Notes: generated from the letters alone by a model not told the origin. Positions 1 through 12,194 are shown, counted from the stretch's first letter. The stretch is 64,000 bases of DNA from Pithys albifrons albifrons (GCF_047495875.1 NC_092460.1:434001-498000); one strand, 5' to 3'. Made by a program: numbers and translations.

Positions 1-3000
1 CTGAAGGGAGAAATGAGAACTTGGTCTCTATTTGTGAAAATAGAAAGTGTAGTTGTGCAAAGGAACAATCAGAAAGGATTGTGTTTCTGTCGGTTCTGCT
101 GCAGGATGAGAAGTGTCTCCTCACTGCGCTTCAGAGTGGGGCTGGGAGGGCCCTGTGTGTTGGAGTGCTTGGGAGAAGGGGGAGCAAATGGTGCTGCAAA
201 GCACCTGTCATTTGCTGAAGGGGAAGGATAGGAAACACGTGGATTTTTGCTGATATATTTATCAGCTGAAACACAATGGCTACCAGACTGTGTAAAAAAA
301 CCAGTACTTTGTTAATATTTCTTGTACAAAAACCTTGGTTCTTTCATATACACTGTCTTAGACTTCTGAGTTGGCAAATGCCTCTGTAGGACCTGGAGCA
401 CCTGCTCCCAGCATGTGCTCACTTCTTGTGTGAAACCAGACATCATTGAATGGTGTGCCTGTGTTACAGGGCTGCAAGGTCAAAATTGCAATTTCTAACC
501 ACATCTAATGGTGGAGGCTTCAAATAGAAAGGGACTGTGCAGATTGGAGAGCTGCAAACTGAAAAATGCTGCCATCAGGGTGTATAAAACCAGAGCAAAG
601 AAAAAGTAGGACTTCATGCTGGAAGGAGAAATATGGCTTTGTGATCCAGGCTTTAATCTCCAAGAGCTGGTTTCCCTTTCCACAAGACTATTTGCACTGC
701 ATGGCTTCCATCAAGTCGTTTCAGTTCTTCCAGTCTCTGTCCTCCTTCTGTGAATGGGGTTGGTGCCTTTCTCTTATGTACATAATGGCTGTCACATTTT
801 GCAATACTGTTCTGGAGAGAGCTGTATAAGCACTTAACCATATCCTAATTCATGAAGTGTTTGCATTTGAAAACCTGCTTGTGTTAGGAATTTCAGAGAG
901 CTTTATACAGTCTTATTTTCAAGCATTGCTTCTTATTTCACACGTTCCAAATACTGTTTAGTATTTGTGGGTTACTGCTTGGGTTCTATGTTAGTTTGCC
1001 AACTGAAATATCTGTAACCGTCAAAATGTGAGTCATCATTTATTGCACCTTTACTGTTAAGACTTAAAGGCAAAATACTTGGTGGGTTTTTTTGAGTGGT
1101 GCAACAAATGTCTTCCCAGGCCAAACCTGGGTTGTTCTCTTTGTCATGCCCTGATTCTGTGCCTTTTTTCCCCCTTCCTCCCCAGGTAGCTAAAGTGTTT
1201 TCCAAGTATTTCGGTTCAGACTGTTCTCTCTCTTGTACTGTTTGGAAATCCTTGGAGGGCCTGCAGTCACTGCTGCCCAGAGACCTCAGGGAGTGCTGTT
1301 GCTGCTGTGTTGCATTTGGAGAATTCACTTTTAGGGTAATGGTGCAAACCCCTATGTAGCTGTTACACAGCTTGACTTTGTTCAGAAGTTTTAGCTGGGT
1401 TTATGAAAGGAAAATAATGGAGATAAATTGAACTGTATTTGAGGAAGATTTTTTGTGTTATCATGCTTACCCTTTTTTTAAAGGTTCTACTTTCCTGGGA
1501 GAGATTCCAGTAAAGCCAAGTTGTGCTTTCATATACAGCTGAAGAGGAATTTGTGGGAAAATGATGAAGTGATATTACCTTTATTTTGCCAAAGGAAAAT
1601 GAGCTTCTGATGCTCTGATTTAAAACATCAGAGTAGCAGCTTTCCTGAGGAGTTTGTCCTGTTCCAGTATAAGAGCTCCATGCCACCATGGTGTGGAAGT
1701 AAAACAGACTTAGAGTGTCTTCCACATCAGTAATTAACGGGGTCTGTGAAACTGCATCTGCAGAGGTGTTAGAGGTAGGACTCGGGACTTCTCTTTGTGG
1801 AAAAACATTACTACTAATCAGAGAATTAGCCCCATCCACGCCAGCTGGGGGTCTGGCAAGTTGTGTGTAATGGCTCATTGCCAAAACAGACTTCTAATCG
1901 TAAAGGCTGTAAACACGAACTACAGGGGAATGCAGCTTACATAAGTGCATCTTTCCTTTTAATAATGAAATTCCACAGCTTGTGGCAGTTTGCAGAAAGT
2001 CATCATACTTTGTAATAGGTGCTTACATGGAGCTCGATGGCAATAACAATTGGAATTTCCTCCCAGCAGTGATCAAAAGAAGCATTACAAGTGTTGGCAA
2101 CTTTACTCTGAATTAGTTAACTTTAGGGGTCCTTTGTAGAGATTTTGCCCTGTGTAGAATTTGTCCCTCTCCCCTCAATTCCCTGTGACAAACCTGTTGG
2201 CTTCTTCCTCAGCCAGTGTTTTTTCAGGGGCAGAGAAAAGTTTGCTGGCATTTTGCAAGTCTTTCTATTCTGGATGTGGCAGTCAGTGATAAAGATGCAG
2301 ACGTAAACTGGGCCTTTTCCAGAAAGGGCAGAAAAGGTCTGACACTGTAGGAAGGCTTTGGAAGCTCAGAGAAAATGAAATAATGGGAGCGAGAAGAGTT
2401 AGTTCTCAGCATCTACCTGATGTCCAGTTTGGGACTCCCTGTCTTGACAAAGGGTGTGACAACAGCTTTCAAAATAACTCTCATCAGAGATTAATTGTAA
2501 ACAGTGGGTTTTGAGCAGAGACAAGAATAGTAGAGGTTTTATTCACACGATTGTGGTTGTTCAAAGATGGGATTTGCCTGTTCTTTCAGTAAGATCTCCT
2601 CAGTTTTTCCAAAGGCATCCCTCGGAGGTGGCTGTATCCTTTCTAAGATGAGTTGACTTGCTCACCTTACAGCAACCTTTTCCTCTTGACAGAAAAAGTA
2701 AAGGACAAGATGTATTTTGGGGTGTTGGGGTTTTTTTCCCCTAACTTGAGATGCAGTTTTGATACCACTGAGATCAACTGGTGTTTGGAGAGGGAGTTCA
2801 GCTTAGAAAACATGCCCTTCTTGAGTTGTGAGCATTGAGACTATTTGAAAAGGACAGGAAAAATTGCTAAGGAAATGAAGCAAGGTTCTTGTCCTTCAAA
2901 GATTTGTTAAGAACATTTTAGTAGGGCTCATGGGGAATCTGCTTTCCTCCATACCCAGACTGTTGTGGCATTACTAGTTCTAACTACATAATGTAAGAGT

Positions 3001-4630
3001 TCACCTCATGAGTCATGTTATGCAAATCTGATAGATGCACTTGCTGAATTTCAGCTACTGCTACTGGTGGGTTTCCAGCTTTTCTGGTTTTAGGACTTTT
3101 ATAGGTTCTGCAAATTCCAAATACAGCTGCAAAATTTCAGTTACACTGTGACTTTTGTTACTTTTGTGGCAGAAGAGCACTGAGAAGCAAACAGAAAGCA
3201 AAGCATACAGCTTTCTAAGAGAAATGCAGCTGGAAATGACTGTGGACATGAAACTCCTTCAGAAATCAAGACGTGTGTTCTAAAGTTGCCTCTCACTTTA
3301 AAGTTCAGAGTAGGCCTGTTAAATTCAATGTATCCAAGTCCCCTTGGTGAGTGTAAGGCCCCAGATACAATATTGGGTTAACAAGCAAGTCTGTGGCAGC
3401 TGAGCTGTAGTATCCCATCGTGTGCTGTGCTTGCTGCACACTCGGGGCTCAGTGCAAGGTAGGGATAAAATCTTAACCCTTGATCCACAGCCTTTGGGCT
3501 CAGGCAAGGCTGAGCATCCTGCCCCACACACACAGAGTCCAGGAGAACTCGTGTTTGCAGATGCTGTGATGGACAGGGAACAACTCCTTCGGTCACTGTG
3601 CTCTGTGTTGATACTTCAACGAAGGTCAGTCCCTGAGTGGCAAAACTCAACCACCAAAGAAGTTGCTGAAGGGTGAGAAGACGCTTTTTTGAGTTTGTTT
3701 GGTTGGGGTTTTCGTGTTTTGGGGTTTTTCCTACTATTTTATTAATATGCAAATGTAAGATGGTAGAGTTTGGTGGCTCAAAAATGTAACAATGATAACC
3801 ATAAGTAATCATTTTGATACATAGATGTGCATTAAAATTGAAAGCTGGCAAGTGAAATTCTATCTGAAGGAAATTCAAACAAAATTTCAGCCATAGCAAA
3901 TTCAACCATAGTTGTGTACCTTCCCAAGTTGTCATTGGGGAAAACACAGTGTTAAGACTAATAATAATTTTTGGGGGGAGTATGTGTATTTTGTGTCAGT
4001 TAAACTTATATATGGGACGCTGTGGTGATGTTCATGTCAGCAGTATTGAGAAATTGCACACCAAGCCTGCCTGGAAATGTTCCATTTCATCATTTTGCAG
4101 TTTTTAGGTTGCTTTATTGGTAAACTTAATCCCTTTTGCAGACTGGGCACTTTGCCTTGCCTGTGGTTTCTGCTGAGCCAGAGCCATGTTGGATTGTGTG
4201 CTAAAAGTCTGTATTTTGTATTTTACCGTGTCAGGAAGAAGGAAGATCATTTTTTATAAGCAGATTTCTAACAAATCGCCCAATTAATTGTTTAGTAAAA
4301 AAAGAAAGACCCGAAGTGTTTAAAGGCCTTGTTTGCAGCTCCCAAGTCTGCTGAAGTTTGACTTTGTGTTCCCCTTTCTTTCCCTTGGGCTGGAAGCAGA
4401 GGCCTCGCTGTGACCGTGAAGCAGCAGCCGCTGGTGAGCTGCCCGTGCTGGGCTGAGGTGCAGGCAGCCCTTGGACCTGCCAGCGTCTGCTGGATCTGGA
4501 AAAACGAAAGGAATGAAGACAGGACAGGGATTTAGTGCAGTTTTGCACATCCTTTGGGTGGAATTGTTGTTACCCTGAGCCGTTTGTCTGGCCCCAAGGG
4601 GTGGTTTCACACAGTGCCTGGAGTCGCTCG
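1..4630. other. Non-coding stretch, probable TMCC1 intron or upstream DNA
   Basis: I see no exon, RNA gene or complete mobile element here. Open frames are short, overlap on both strands and resemble no protein I know. Because the TMCC1 exons downstream are on the plus strand and the long isoform in other vertebrates has a further N-terminal coding part not found in this window, this stretch is probably intron of that isoform. T-rich and GGGGTTTT-like low-complexity patches occur near 2720 and 3690-3730. A short cluster of transcription-factor-like sites lies at 3008-3027. Confidence 0.6.
3008..3027. promoter_or_regulatory. Possible AP-1 site next to an octamer site
   Basis: A palindromic ATGAGTCAT (AP-1/TRE-like, 3008-3016) is followed after three bases by a perfect POU octamer ATGCAAAT (3020-3027). 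Both are exact consensus matches, but such short motifs also arise by chance. Function as an intronic enhancer is only an inference. Confidence 0.25.
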
Positions 4631-6906
4631 GCGCCTTTGGGAGCGCCTTTGGGAGCGCTGTAGGAGCGCTGTAGGAGCGCCGTGGGAGCGCTGTGAGAGC
4701 GCTGTGGGAGCGCTGTAGGAGCGCCTTTGGGAGCGCTGTGAGAGCGCCTTTGGGAGCGCCTTTGGGAGCGCCTTTGGGAGCGCTGTGGGAGCGCTGTAGG
4801 AGCGCCTTTGGGAGCGCTGTGGGAGCGCTGTAGGAGCGCCGTGGGAGCGCTGTGAGAGCGCTGTAGGAGCGCCTTTGGGAGCGCTGTGGGAGCGCCTTTG
4901 GGAGCGCTGTAGGAGCGCCTTTGGGAGCGCTGTGGGAGCGCCTTTGGGAGCGCTGTAGGAGCGCCTTTGGGAGCGCTGTGAGAGCGCTGTAGGAGCGCCT
5001 TTGGGAGTGCTGTGGGAGCGCTGTAGGAGCGCCTTTGGGAGCGCTGTGAGAGCGCCTTTGGGAGCGCCTTTGGGAGCGCCTTTGGGAGCGCTGTGGGAGC
5101 GCTGTAGGAGCGCCTTTGGGAGCGCTGTGGGAGCGCTGTAGGAGCGCCGTGGGAGCGCTGTGAGAGCGCTGTAGGAGCGCCTTTGGGAGCGCTGTGGGAG
5201 CGCCTTTGGGAGCGCTGTAGGAGCGCCTTTGGGAGCGCTGTGGGAGCGCCTTTGGGAGCGCTGTAGGAGCGCCTTTGGGAGCGCTGTGAGAGCGCTGTAG
5301 GAGCGCCTTTGGGAGCGCTGTGGGAGCGCCTTTGGGAGCGCCTTTGGGAGCGCTGTAGGAGCGCCTTTGGGAGCGCTGTAGGAGCGCCTTTGGGAGCGCC
5401 TTTGGGAGCGCTGTAGGAGCGCCTTTGGGAGCGCCTTTGGGAGCGCCTTTGGGAGCGCCTTTGGGAGCGCTGTAGGAGCGCCTTTGGGAGCGCTGTGAGA
5501 GCGCTGTAGGAGCGCCTTTGGGAGCGCCTTTGGGAGCGCTGTGGGAGCGCCTTTGGGAGCGCCTTTGGGAGCGCTGTAGGAGCGCTGTGGGAGCGCCTTT
5601 GGGAGCGCCTTTGGGAGCGCTGTGGGAGCGCTGTGGGAGCGCCTTTGGGAGCGCCTTTGGGAGCGCTGTAGGAGCGCTGTGGGAGCGCCTTTGGGAGCGC
5701 TGTGGGAGCGCCTTTGGGAGCGCCTTTGGGAGCGCTGTAGGAGCGCTGTAGGAGCGCTGTGGGAGCGCCTTTGGGAGCGCTGTGGGAGCGCCTTTGGGAG
5801 CGCTGTAGGAGCGCCTTTGGGAGCGCTGTGAGAGCGCTGTAGGAGCGCCTTTGGGAGCGCTGTGGGAGCGCCTTTGGGAGCGCTGTAGGAGCGCCTTTGG
5901 GAGCGCTGTAGGAGCGCCTTTGGGAGCGCTGTGGGAGCGCCTTTGGGAGCGCTGTGAGAGCGCTGTAGGAGCGCCTTTGGGAGCGCCTTTGGGAGCGCTG
6001 TGGGAGCGCCTTTGGGAGCGCCTTTGGGAGCGCTGTAGGAGCGCTGTAGGAGCGCTGTGGGAGCGCCTTTGGGAGCGCCTTTGGGAGCGCTGTGGGAGCG
6101 CTGTGGGAGCGCCTTTGGGAGCGCCTTTGGGAGCGCTGTAGGAGCGCTGTGGGAGCGCCTTTGGGAGCGCTGTGGGAGCGCCTTTGGGAGCGCTGTAGGA
6201 GCGCTGTGGGAGCGCTGTGGGAGCGCCTTTGGGAGCGCTGTGGGAGCGCCTTTGGGAGCGCCTTTGGGAGCGCTGTAGGAGCGCTGTGGGAGCGCCTTTG
6301 GGAGCGCCTTTGGGAGCGCTGTGGGAGCGCCTTTGGGAGCGCCTTTGGGAGCGCTGTAGGAGCGCCTTTGGGAGCGCCTTTGGGAGCGCTGTAGGAGCGC
6401 TGTGGGAGCACCTTTGGGAGCGCTGTAGGAGCGCTGTAGGAGCGCTGTGGGAGCGCTGTGGGAGCGCCTTTGGGAGCGCTGTAGGAGCGCTGTAGGAGCG
6501 CTGTGGGAGCGCCTTTGGGAGCGCTGTGGGAGCGCCTTTGGGAGCGCCTTTGGGAGCGCTGTGGGAGCGCCTTTGGGAGCGCTGTAGGAGCGCCTTTGGG
6601 AGCGCTGTAGGAGCGCCTTTGGGAGCGCTGTAGGAGCGCTGTAGGAGCGCCTTTGGGAGCGCTGTAGGAGCGCCTTTGGGAGCGCCTTTGGGAGCGCTGT
6701 GGGAGCGCCTTTGGGAGCGCTGTGGGAGCGCCTTTGGGAGCGCTGTAGGAGCGCTGTAGGAGCGCCTTTGGGAGCGCTGTAGGAGCGCTGTGGGAGCGCC
6801 TTTGGGAGCGCTGTAGGAGCGCCTTTGGGAGCGCTGTAGGAGCGCTGTAGGAGCGCTGTGGGAGCGCCTTTGGGAGCGCTGTGGGAGCGCCTTTGGGAGC
6901 GCTGTG
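4631..6906. repeat. GC-rich minisatellite of mixed 11- and 12-bp units
   Basis: About 2.28 kb of head-to-tail units share a GGAGCGC core. One unit is 12 bp (GCGCCTTTGGGA). The others are 11 bp (GCGCTGTGGGA, GCGCTGTAGGA, GCGCTGTGAGA and rare GCGCCGTGGGA). The mean unit is near 11.5 bp, so there are roughly 200 copies. The minus-strand units contain no stop codon in any phase, which produces a spurious open frame of several hundred codons of KGAPTAL/SQRRS type. The plus strand is interrupted by TAG and TGA in two of the units. The array ends directly at the CpG island of a candidate TMCC1 first exon. Expect strong length variation between individuals and possible assembly collapse. Confidence 0.97.
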
Positions 6907-7150
6907 CCTTTAAGCGGCTCCGGCCGGGAGCGGCGGCGGCGGCGGGAGCGGAGCGGGCCCGGCCCAGCCATGCCCCGGCGGCGGCGGCGGCGGCGGCGGC
7001 AGCTCCGGGGGCTCGGACAGCGCTCGGGGCGGCCCGGGCACTGCCCAGCGCCGGAGCCGCTCATGGCCGCGCGGGGATGTTCATGTGGTGCTGCTGCTGT
7101 GCCTGCGTGTGCTGTGAAAGGGATTTCTGCGAGCCCGCAAAGGTGAGCAG
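6905..7150 (+). promoter_or_regulatory. TMCC1: CpG island, candidate alternative TMCC1 promoter
   Basis: Unique, very GC-rich DNA begins where the minisatellite stops. It contains GGCGG runs (6928-7005) and many CpGs, and has no TATA box. It ends in an exon-like segment with a strong splice donor (AAG|GTGAGC, cut after 7142). The transcription start is not visible from sequence alone. That this island drives TMCC1 is inferred from strand, position and the phase match of the donor. Confidence 0.6.
7077..7142 (+). CDS. TMCC1: Candidate TMCC1 alternative first coding exon, cysteine-rich
   Basis: ATG at 7077 opens 22 codons that end exactly at a consensus donor (GTGAGC at 7143), leaving phase 0. 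The next recognised exon (16346) also begins in phase 0, so splicing would give a 483-residue protein. The peptide starts MFMW and has 8 cysteines in 22 residues, including CCCC, which would suit S-palmitoylation near the membrane (inference). Two upstream ATGs (6970, 7063) share a different frame that overlaps this start and would be out of frame with exon 16346, so translation could be reduced, or the exon may be 5' UTR. Kozak context is moderate (G at -3, T at +4). The common TMCC1 exons are certain; this N-terminus is not. Confidence 0.5.
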
Positions 7151-10100
7151 CTTCTGGAGCATCGCTGGAACAGCAGGAGCTGTCTTGTTTGGGTGTCTGA
7201 CTTAAATCATCAGTAGAACTTGACCTCATTTTGTGCATCAGTCTCAGGGAGCACTGCGTTTTTTCTTGCAGGCACTGCTGCTGGATTTCAGTGGTTGGCT
7301 TTTTATATAGCTTGTCTTTGCTTCAGAAGCTGGAATATACGAAAAAGGCTCCTCTCTGAGTGAGTGTTGCAATCCATAAACAAGATCAAATCTACATTTG
7401 CTGCTTTTGGGGATTTTCTGTTTTTGTTGTTTTGGGGTTTGTTTTTTACGAAACAGTGAATAATGAAAGAACGGGGGGCAGATGCAGCCCCATGTCAGAG
7501 AAAGGTACTTGCATTGGTGGCTTTTTTAGTGCAACTTCTTGTTTTACTGTTTTAGCTGTGCAAGATGTATTTTCAGGAAGTAGTTAACAAATTGCAGAAC
7601 TGTATCCTCCTTCAGGTAAAAAAAGAGTAAGTGCACTGCTTCTTCTGGAGCCGGTGACCTTCAGGAATGATGAAGTATCTTTCTTTGGTTTCATTGAGCT
7701 GTGGAGCTTGGCATTGCCCTTTCCCAGTCTGAGTTAACAGTAAACAGTATCTCCCCCCCTTGATTAAATATTGAAGATAGACAGTAAGGTCTTTGATGCT
7801 CTGATCTGCAGCACAAAATAGAAGCTATTTCTCTTTGAGTTGTCACAGTTAGCTGTCTCCTGTGCATTGTGGCTCCAGTGTCTGGAGAAAAAGGAAAAGC
7901 AGGATGCAGCCTGGTTTTTTGCTGTTTGCCGTTGCCGAGGGTTTGGCTGTTACATCTGCAGAGAGATCGCGCAGTGTTCCTGCTGTGTTTGAAACACGTG
8001 TGTCTAATGCATGTATTTAATAACTCACAGGTCTTCCCAAAGGAACAGAATAGCTTCCATACTTGGACATGTGCTTTGTGTCACTGCATTCATCAGAGTC
8101 ATAACAACAGTGATGCACAGGTGGCTCTAGAAGCAGCCCTGTTAGAAATGCCCAGTTGTGGTGGCACAGACCAGGGGGTTGTAGGAAATGGGGGGTTGAA
8201 GATGTTGTCCATCCCAGGTTGATCCCTGTGTGCTTTGCATCTTGGCTCGTGTAACGTCAGACTGTTGCATGACCTCTTGAGAGCTGGAGAGAGGAGGAGG
8301 GAGCACAGAACACCATGTTCTGTGCTCTCTAGGCCAGGTCAGGGTGGCTTGAGCAGCTTTCCACCATGTGTTAAGGAGATGTTGCACTGAGGGCTGTCTC
8401 TAAATGGAGACCTTGAGTTCTTTGCAAGAATACCAAAAGCAGCATAGTGATTTGGGTATTTGCCTAGTGCAGTGCTCTCCGTGGATTTCTGGACAGGGCC
8501 CTGTTGCCTGACTGCTGAGCGTTTGCCATCCCTTGAGCGTGCTGGCCTCTCTGATGTCTCACTGCTCAGTGCTCTCCTCCTGGGTTTCTGCAGACCCCCA
8601 TGCCCTGTGCCACTGCCCCGGGGACTGTGTGTGTTTGTGGGCTGTAGGGACTGCCCTTGCCCACGCTGCTCCTTGTCCTTGACAAGCTGAGTTTGCCACT
8701 TGGGGCAATATCAGAGACTGAGGTGGTGCTGATGCAGGAGCACCTGCAGCACTTGGGGCAAACACAAGCTGCCTTTGGACAGGGCAGGAATCTGAGGCAG
8801 CTGTTTTGTGTAGCTGTGACAAGTGTCATGTTAGCTGATGTCCTGTGTGAATGTTGTATTAGAAAGGCTTTAAGTAAGGAAACAATATGTCAAGAAATGC
8901 TCTACAGGAATGACAAAGCAGTATGTTCACAGGAAACATGAATCCTGTTGTTTTGAAATACTTAATATTGCATGAACTGTTGATTGGATCAGCTGCGTCC
9001 AGGATGAATTTTGGTTATGGTCACGCTCTGTGTTGTACCTGCAGAAAATACTACAACTAAAAATAAATAAGAAGTGAAGTAAGTGTAGAAGTGCAGTTAC
9101 TCTGCTCAGGTGCTGGAGCCCTTTAGACTAAACACCTGGAGGGGACATGCATATTAAACCTCAACAGAGAAACATCCCCTGGAAAAAGAGGAGTCCTTGC
9201 TCTTGCACGTGGCTGTTCCATGCAGAGGGATCATGCAGAGGCATTTGTCCTCACAGACTCCAGACCCAGTTTGCTCCAGTGCTTTGCAAGTCAAAGTTAA
9301 ATTGCAACCACAAAATTAAAATCTGTTCTTTACAAATGAATATGTAACATGCAATAACAATCTCTATTTATCAGATAGCAGCTTGAAGCATTAAAAAAAA
9401 TCAAAACTAAAACCATTTTACTCCCTGTGAAGTGTTAACAAAAATTTCAGCTCTTGGGTAATGACATGTGATTCAGACACAGTGGGGAAAACAGGATGAG
9501 TTAAAGAAAGAAAAAACAAAACCAAACAAACCCCCATAATTTTATGTAGTCACTTTCTGATAGAAGTTTGTATAAACTTGTTTCCTAAGCCACCTTCTCT
9601 TACTAGTTCCTATACTTAATTTTTGGTCAGGTTTACCTCATTTCCTACAATTATTATTGCAATTTTGGCCTGATTGGCACTCCCCTGATTAAAAACCAGG
9701 AGCTGCTAAAATAAACATCCATGGATGTTATTTTGGCTGTATGTTTTGCTGCATCATCCCTTTCCACCTCCTGTGAGCCCTTGTGTGTAGTTCAGTTCTT
9801 TCCTATTTTTCCAATCAGATTGTCCTATTCGTTGCCTTGGACTTGCATTGCCCACAGTATTGCCCTGTTTATTTAGTCAGCACCGATGATTTTCTGTAGC
9901 TTTGAGAAACCTTTACTGAATTGGGCCACCAAGCCTCACTGGTTTTGCACTCAAAAATACCTTTTCTCAAGATTTCAGAAGTTCTCTGCGGAGCAGAACG
10001 TGCAGGGCTCTGTGTCAGCAGAGGGACTGTCACTGCACTTGTGTTGTAGTTATCATCACTCAGGACTGCTTGACTACTGTGAGTAAGGTGGCAAGCCACT

Positions 10101-10439
10101 TCCCCTTGGTGTTACAGTGTTGGTTTCCTGCTCAAGCTCTTGCCTGAGGTGGCAAAGGCCTTGTATTTCTTTCTTTTTATTTTTTTCAGTGTCAGTTTTC
10201 TTTTTTGTTTTCTTACTGTTTAGGGTTTTTTTCCATAACCAGGATGATCTTCCCACCAATTTGGGGGTTAATTGTCCACAGGCAAAGGCTGTTTATCTCT
10301 TAGAAACCCCAATTATAATCTAAGCAATAAGCTATGCTGTGAAAAACACACAGGAAGACTTCCTTGAGCTGTCCATCTGTTAATGTGCTTTTCTTAGTCA
10401 GTTTTGGTTTGGATTTGGATTTAGGAGTGTGCTGGGACA
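7143..10439 (+). other. TMCC1: Intron of TMCC1 (5' part), no further feature seen
   Basis: Starts at the GTGAGC donor. It contains only short open frames on both strands, GGGGTTTT and T-rich patches (about 7410-7450, 10165-10230), and no exon or mobile element that I can identify. Unique, moderately AT-rich sequence typical of avian introns. Confidence 0.6.
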
Positions 10440-11690
10440 GCTCAGAATAGTTGCTGGCAAGGATGACCAGCAGTTTCTGTGGGTTGGAGCCTGTTAAAAT
10501 CCCAGCATGGATTTAGGAGGAGCAGGTCCTGCCTGAGCAACCTGATCTCCTTCTGTGACCAGGTGGTCTGCCTGGTGGAGGAGGGGAAGGCTGTGGCTGT
10601 GTCTGCCTGGACCTCCGCAGAGCCTTGGACCCCATCTCCCATAGCACACTGCTGGAAAAGCTGCAGCCCACTGTGCTCTCTGCTGGGTTAGGAACTGGCT
10701 GATGGCCAGGCCCGGAGCGTGGTGGGGGACGGCGCCACGTCCAGGGGGTCCCACACTAGTGATGTTCCCCCAGCACTCAGTGTTGGGCCCAGTCCTGTTT
10801 CATATGCTTACTGGTGACATCTTTTCCAGACGACGTCAAGCTGGGGGGCGTTTCGATCTGACGGAGAGCAGGGGGGCTCTGCAGAGAGACCTGGACTGGC
10901 TGGATCAATGGGCCAAATGCAACGGGATGAGGTTTAACAAGACCAAGTGCCGGGTCCTGCCCTTTGGCCACAACACCCCCTGCAGCAGCACAGGATGGGC
11001 ACAGAGTGGCTGGAGAGAAAGGGAGCTGTAGGTTCTTACTGACAGCAGCTGACCATGAGCAGTGTGTGCCCAGGTGGCCAAGAAGGCCAAAGGCATCCTG
11101 GCCTGGATCAGGAATAATGTGGCAGCAGGACCAGGGAAGTGATTCCGCCCCTGGACTGGGCACTGGGGAGGCCACACCTCGAGTGTTGTACCCAGTGCTG
11201 GGCCCCTCAGGTCAGGATGTTGAGGGGCTGGAGCAGGTCCAGAGAAGAGCAACAAGGCTGGTGAAGGGACTGGAGCACAAGTGCTGTGAGGAGCAGCTGA
11301 GGGAGCTGGGGGTGTTCAGCCTGAAGAGGAGGAGGCTCAGTGGGGGACCTTATCATTTTCTAAAACTCCCAGAAAGAAGGTTATAACCAGGTGGAGGTTG
11401 GTCTCTTCTCACAGGCAACCAACAATGGCGCAAGAGGACAGTCTTAAGCTGCTCCAGGGGAGGTTAGGTTGGGCATTAGGAAGAAGTTTTACACAGAAAG
11501 AGTGTCTGGGCATTGGAATGGGCTGCCCAGGGAGGTGGTGGAGTCACCATCCCTGGAGGTGTTTAAGAAGAGACTGGATGTGGCACTGAGTGCCATGGTC
11601 TAATTGACAAGGTGGTGTTGGGTTAAAGACTGGACTCCATCTCAGAGGTCTTTTCCAACCCAGCTGATTCTGTGATTCCAGTAATTCTGA
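10440..11690 (+). mobile_element. CR1 LINE, 5'-truncated, decayed reverse transcriptase and 3' end
   Basis: The 5' part translates in broken frames to CR1 reverse transcriptase blocks: a GFRRSRSCLSNLISFCDQ-like segment (about 10508-10560), then SVLGPVLFHMLTGD (about 10780-10820), then [20 protein letters not shown] (about 10877-10940). The catalytic loop is recognisable near 10830 as F-P-D-D followed by VKLGG; the sequence just upstream looks shortened, and frames and stops are broken, so it cannot make a working enzyme. The 3' part has the typical CR1 non-coding end, with GGCTGCCCAGGGAGGTGGTG (from 11521), a TTTTCCAACCCAG block and a terminal TGATTCTGTGATTC (about 11666-11679). It lies in the sense orientation of the TMCC1 intron. 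CR1 is the main avian non-LTR retrotransposon; I do not assign a subfamily. Confidence 0.93.
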
Positions 11691-12194
11691 AAAATGCAAA
11701 GCTGCAGGAGCTTCTGAAGCTTCAATCAGCCAATACAATTTTTGGGGATAACTGCACAGTGTGTCACGAAAATCACACTGGTCCTGTTCTTTGTTTTTCT
11801 TTTGTATTCTTGTTGGCAGTAAAGCCAAGGCAGATGTTTCATAGAGCAGGATCTTGTATGTGCCCTGAGCACTTGCTGAGGGAAGGTGGAAGATGGATTC
11901 ATAAATGAATCCATACATGAGTGGGGAGTTGTGTTTCTGGGGATGGTTAAGTGCAGCAGTATTTGGATCTTCTGTCTATATTTAACTGAGAGATGAATGA
12001 CCAGAAGTATTCTCTCTTATTTATGCTGTTACATAGGATTTGCCATCATATAAATATACAGTTGGAAACAAACAGTGACCCACAGAGTTGGTGGTATCAG
12101 ATGAGTGGCAGTGTTGGAACACACAGAGTTACCAGTCCAAGTTTTTATTACAGACAAATCCACAAATGTAGGATGTGGGTGTGGCAACTCTGCT
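11691..12194 (+). other. Intronic spacer between two CR1 copies
   Basis: Unique DNA with no exon, motif cluster or repeat that I recognise. Confidence 0.5.

Noticed and set aside
4570..6411. 613-codon second minus-strand frame in the GGAGCGC array
   Set aside because: Follows from the absence of stop codons on that strand in every unit type; composition is pure repeat, with no conserved flank.
5518..6495. Several plus-strand frames of GALWERLWERC type
   Set aside because: Repeat translation of the same array; interrupted wherever GTAGGA or GTGAGA units fall in frame.
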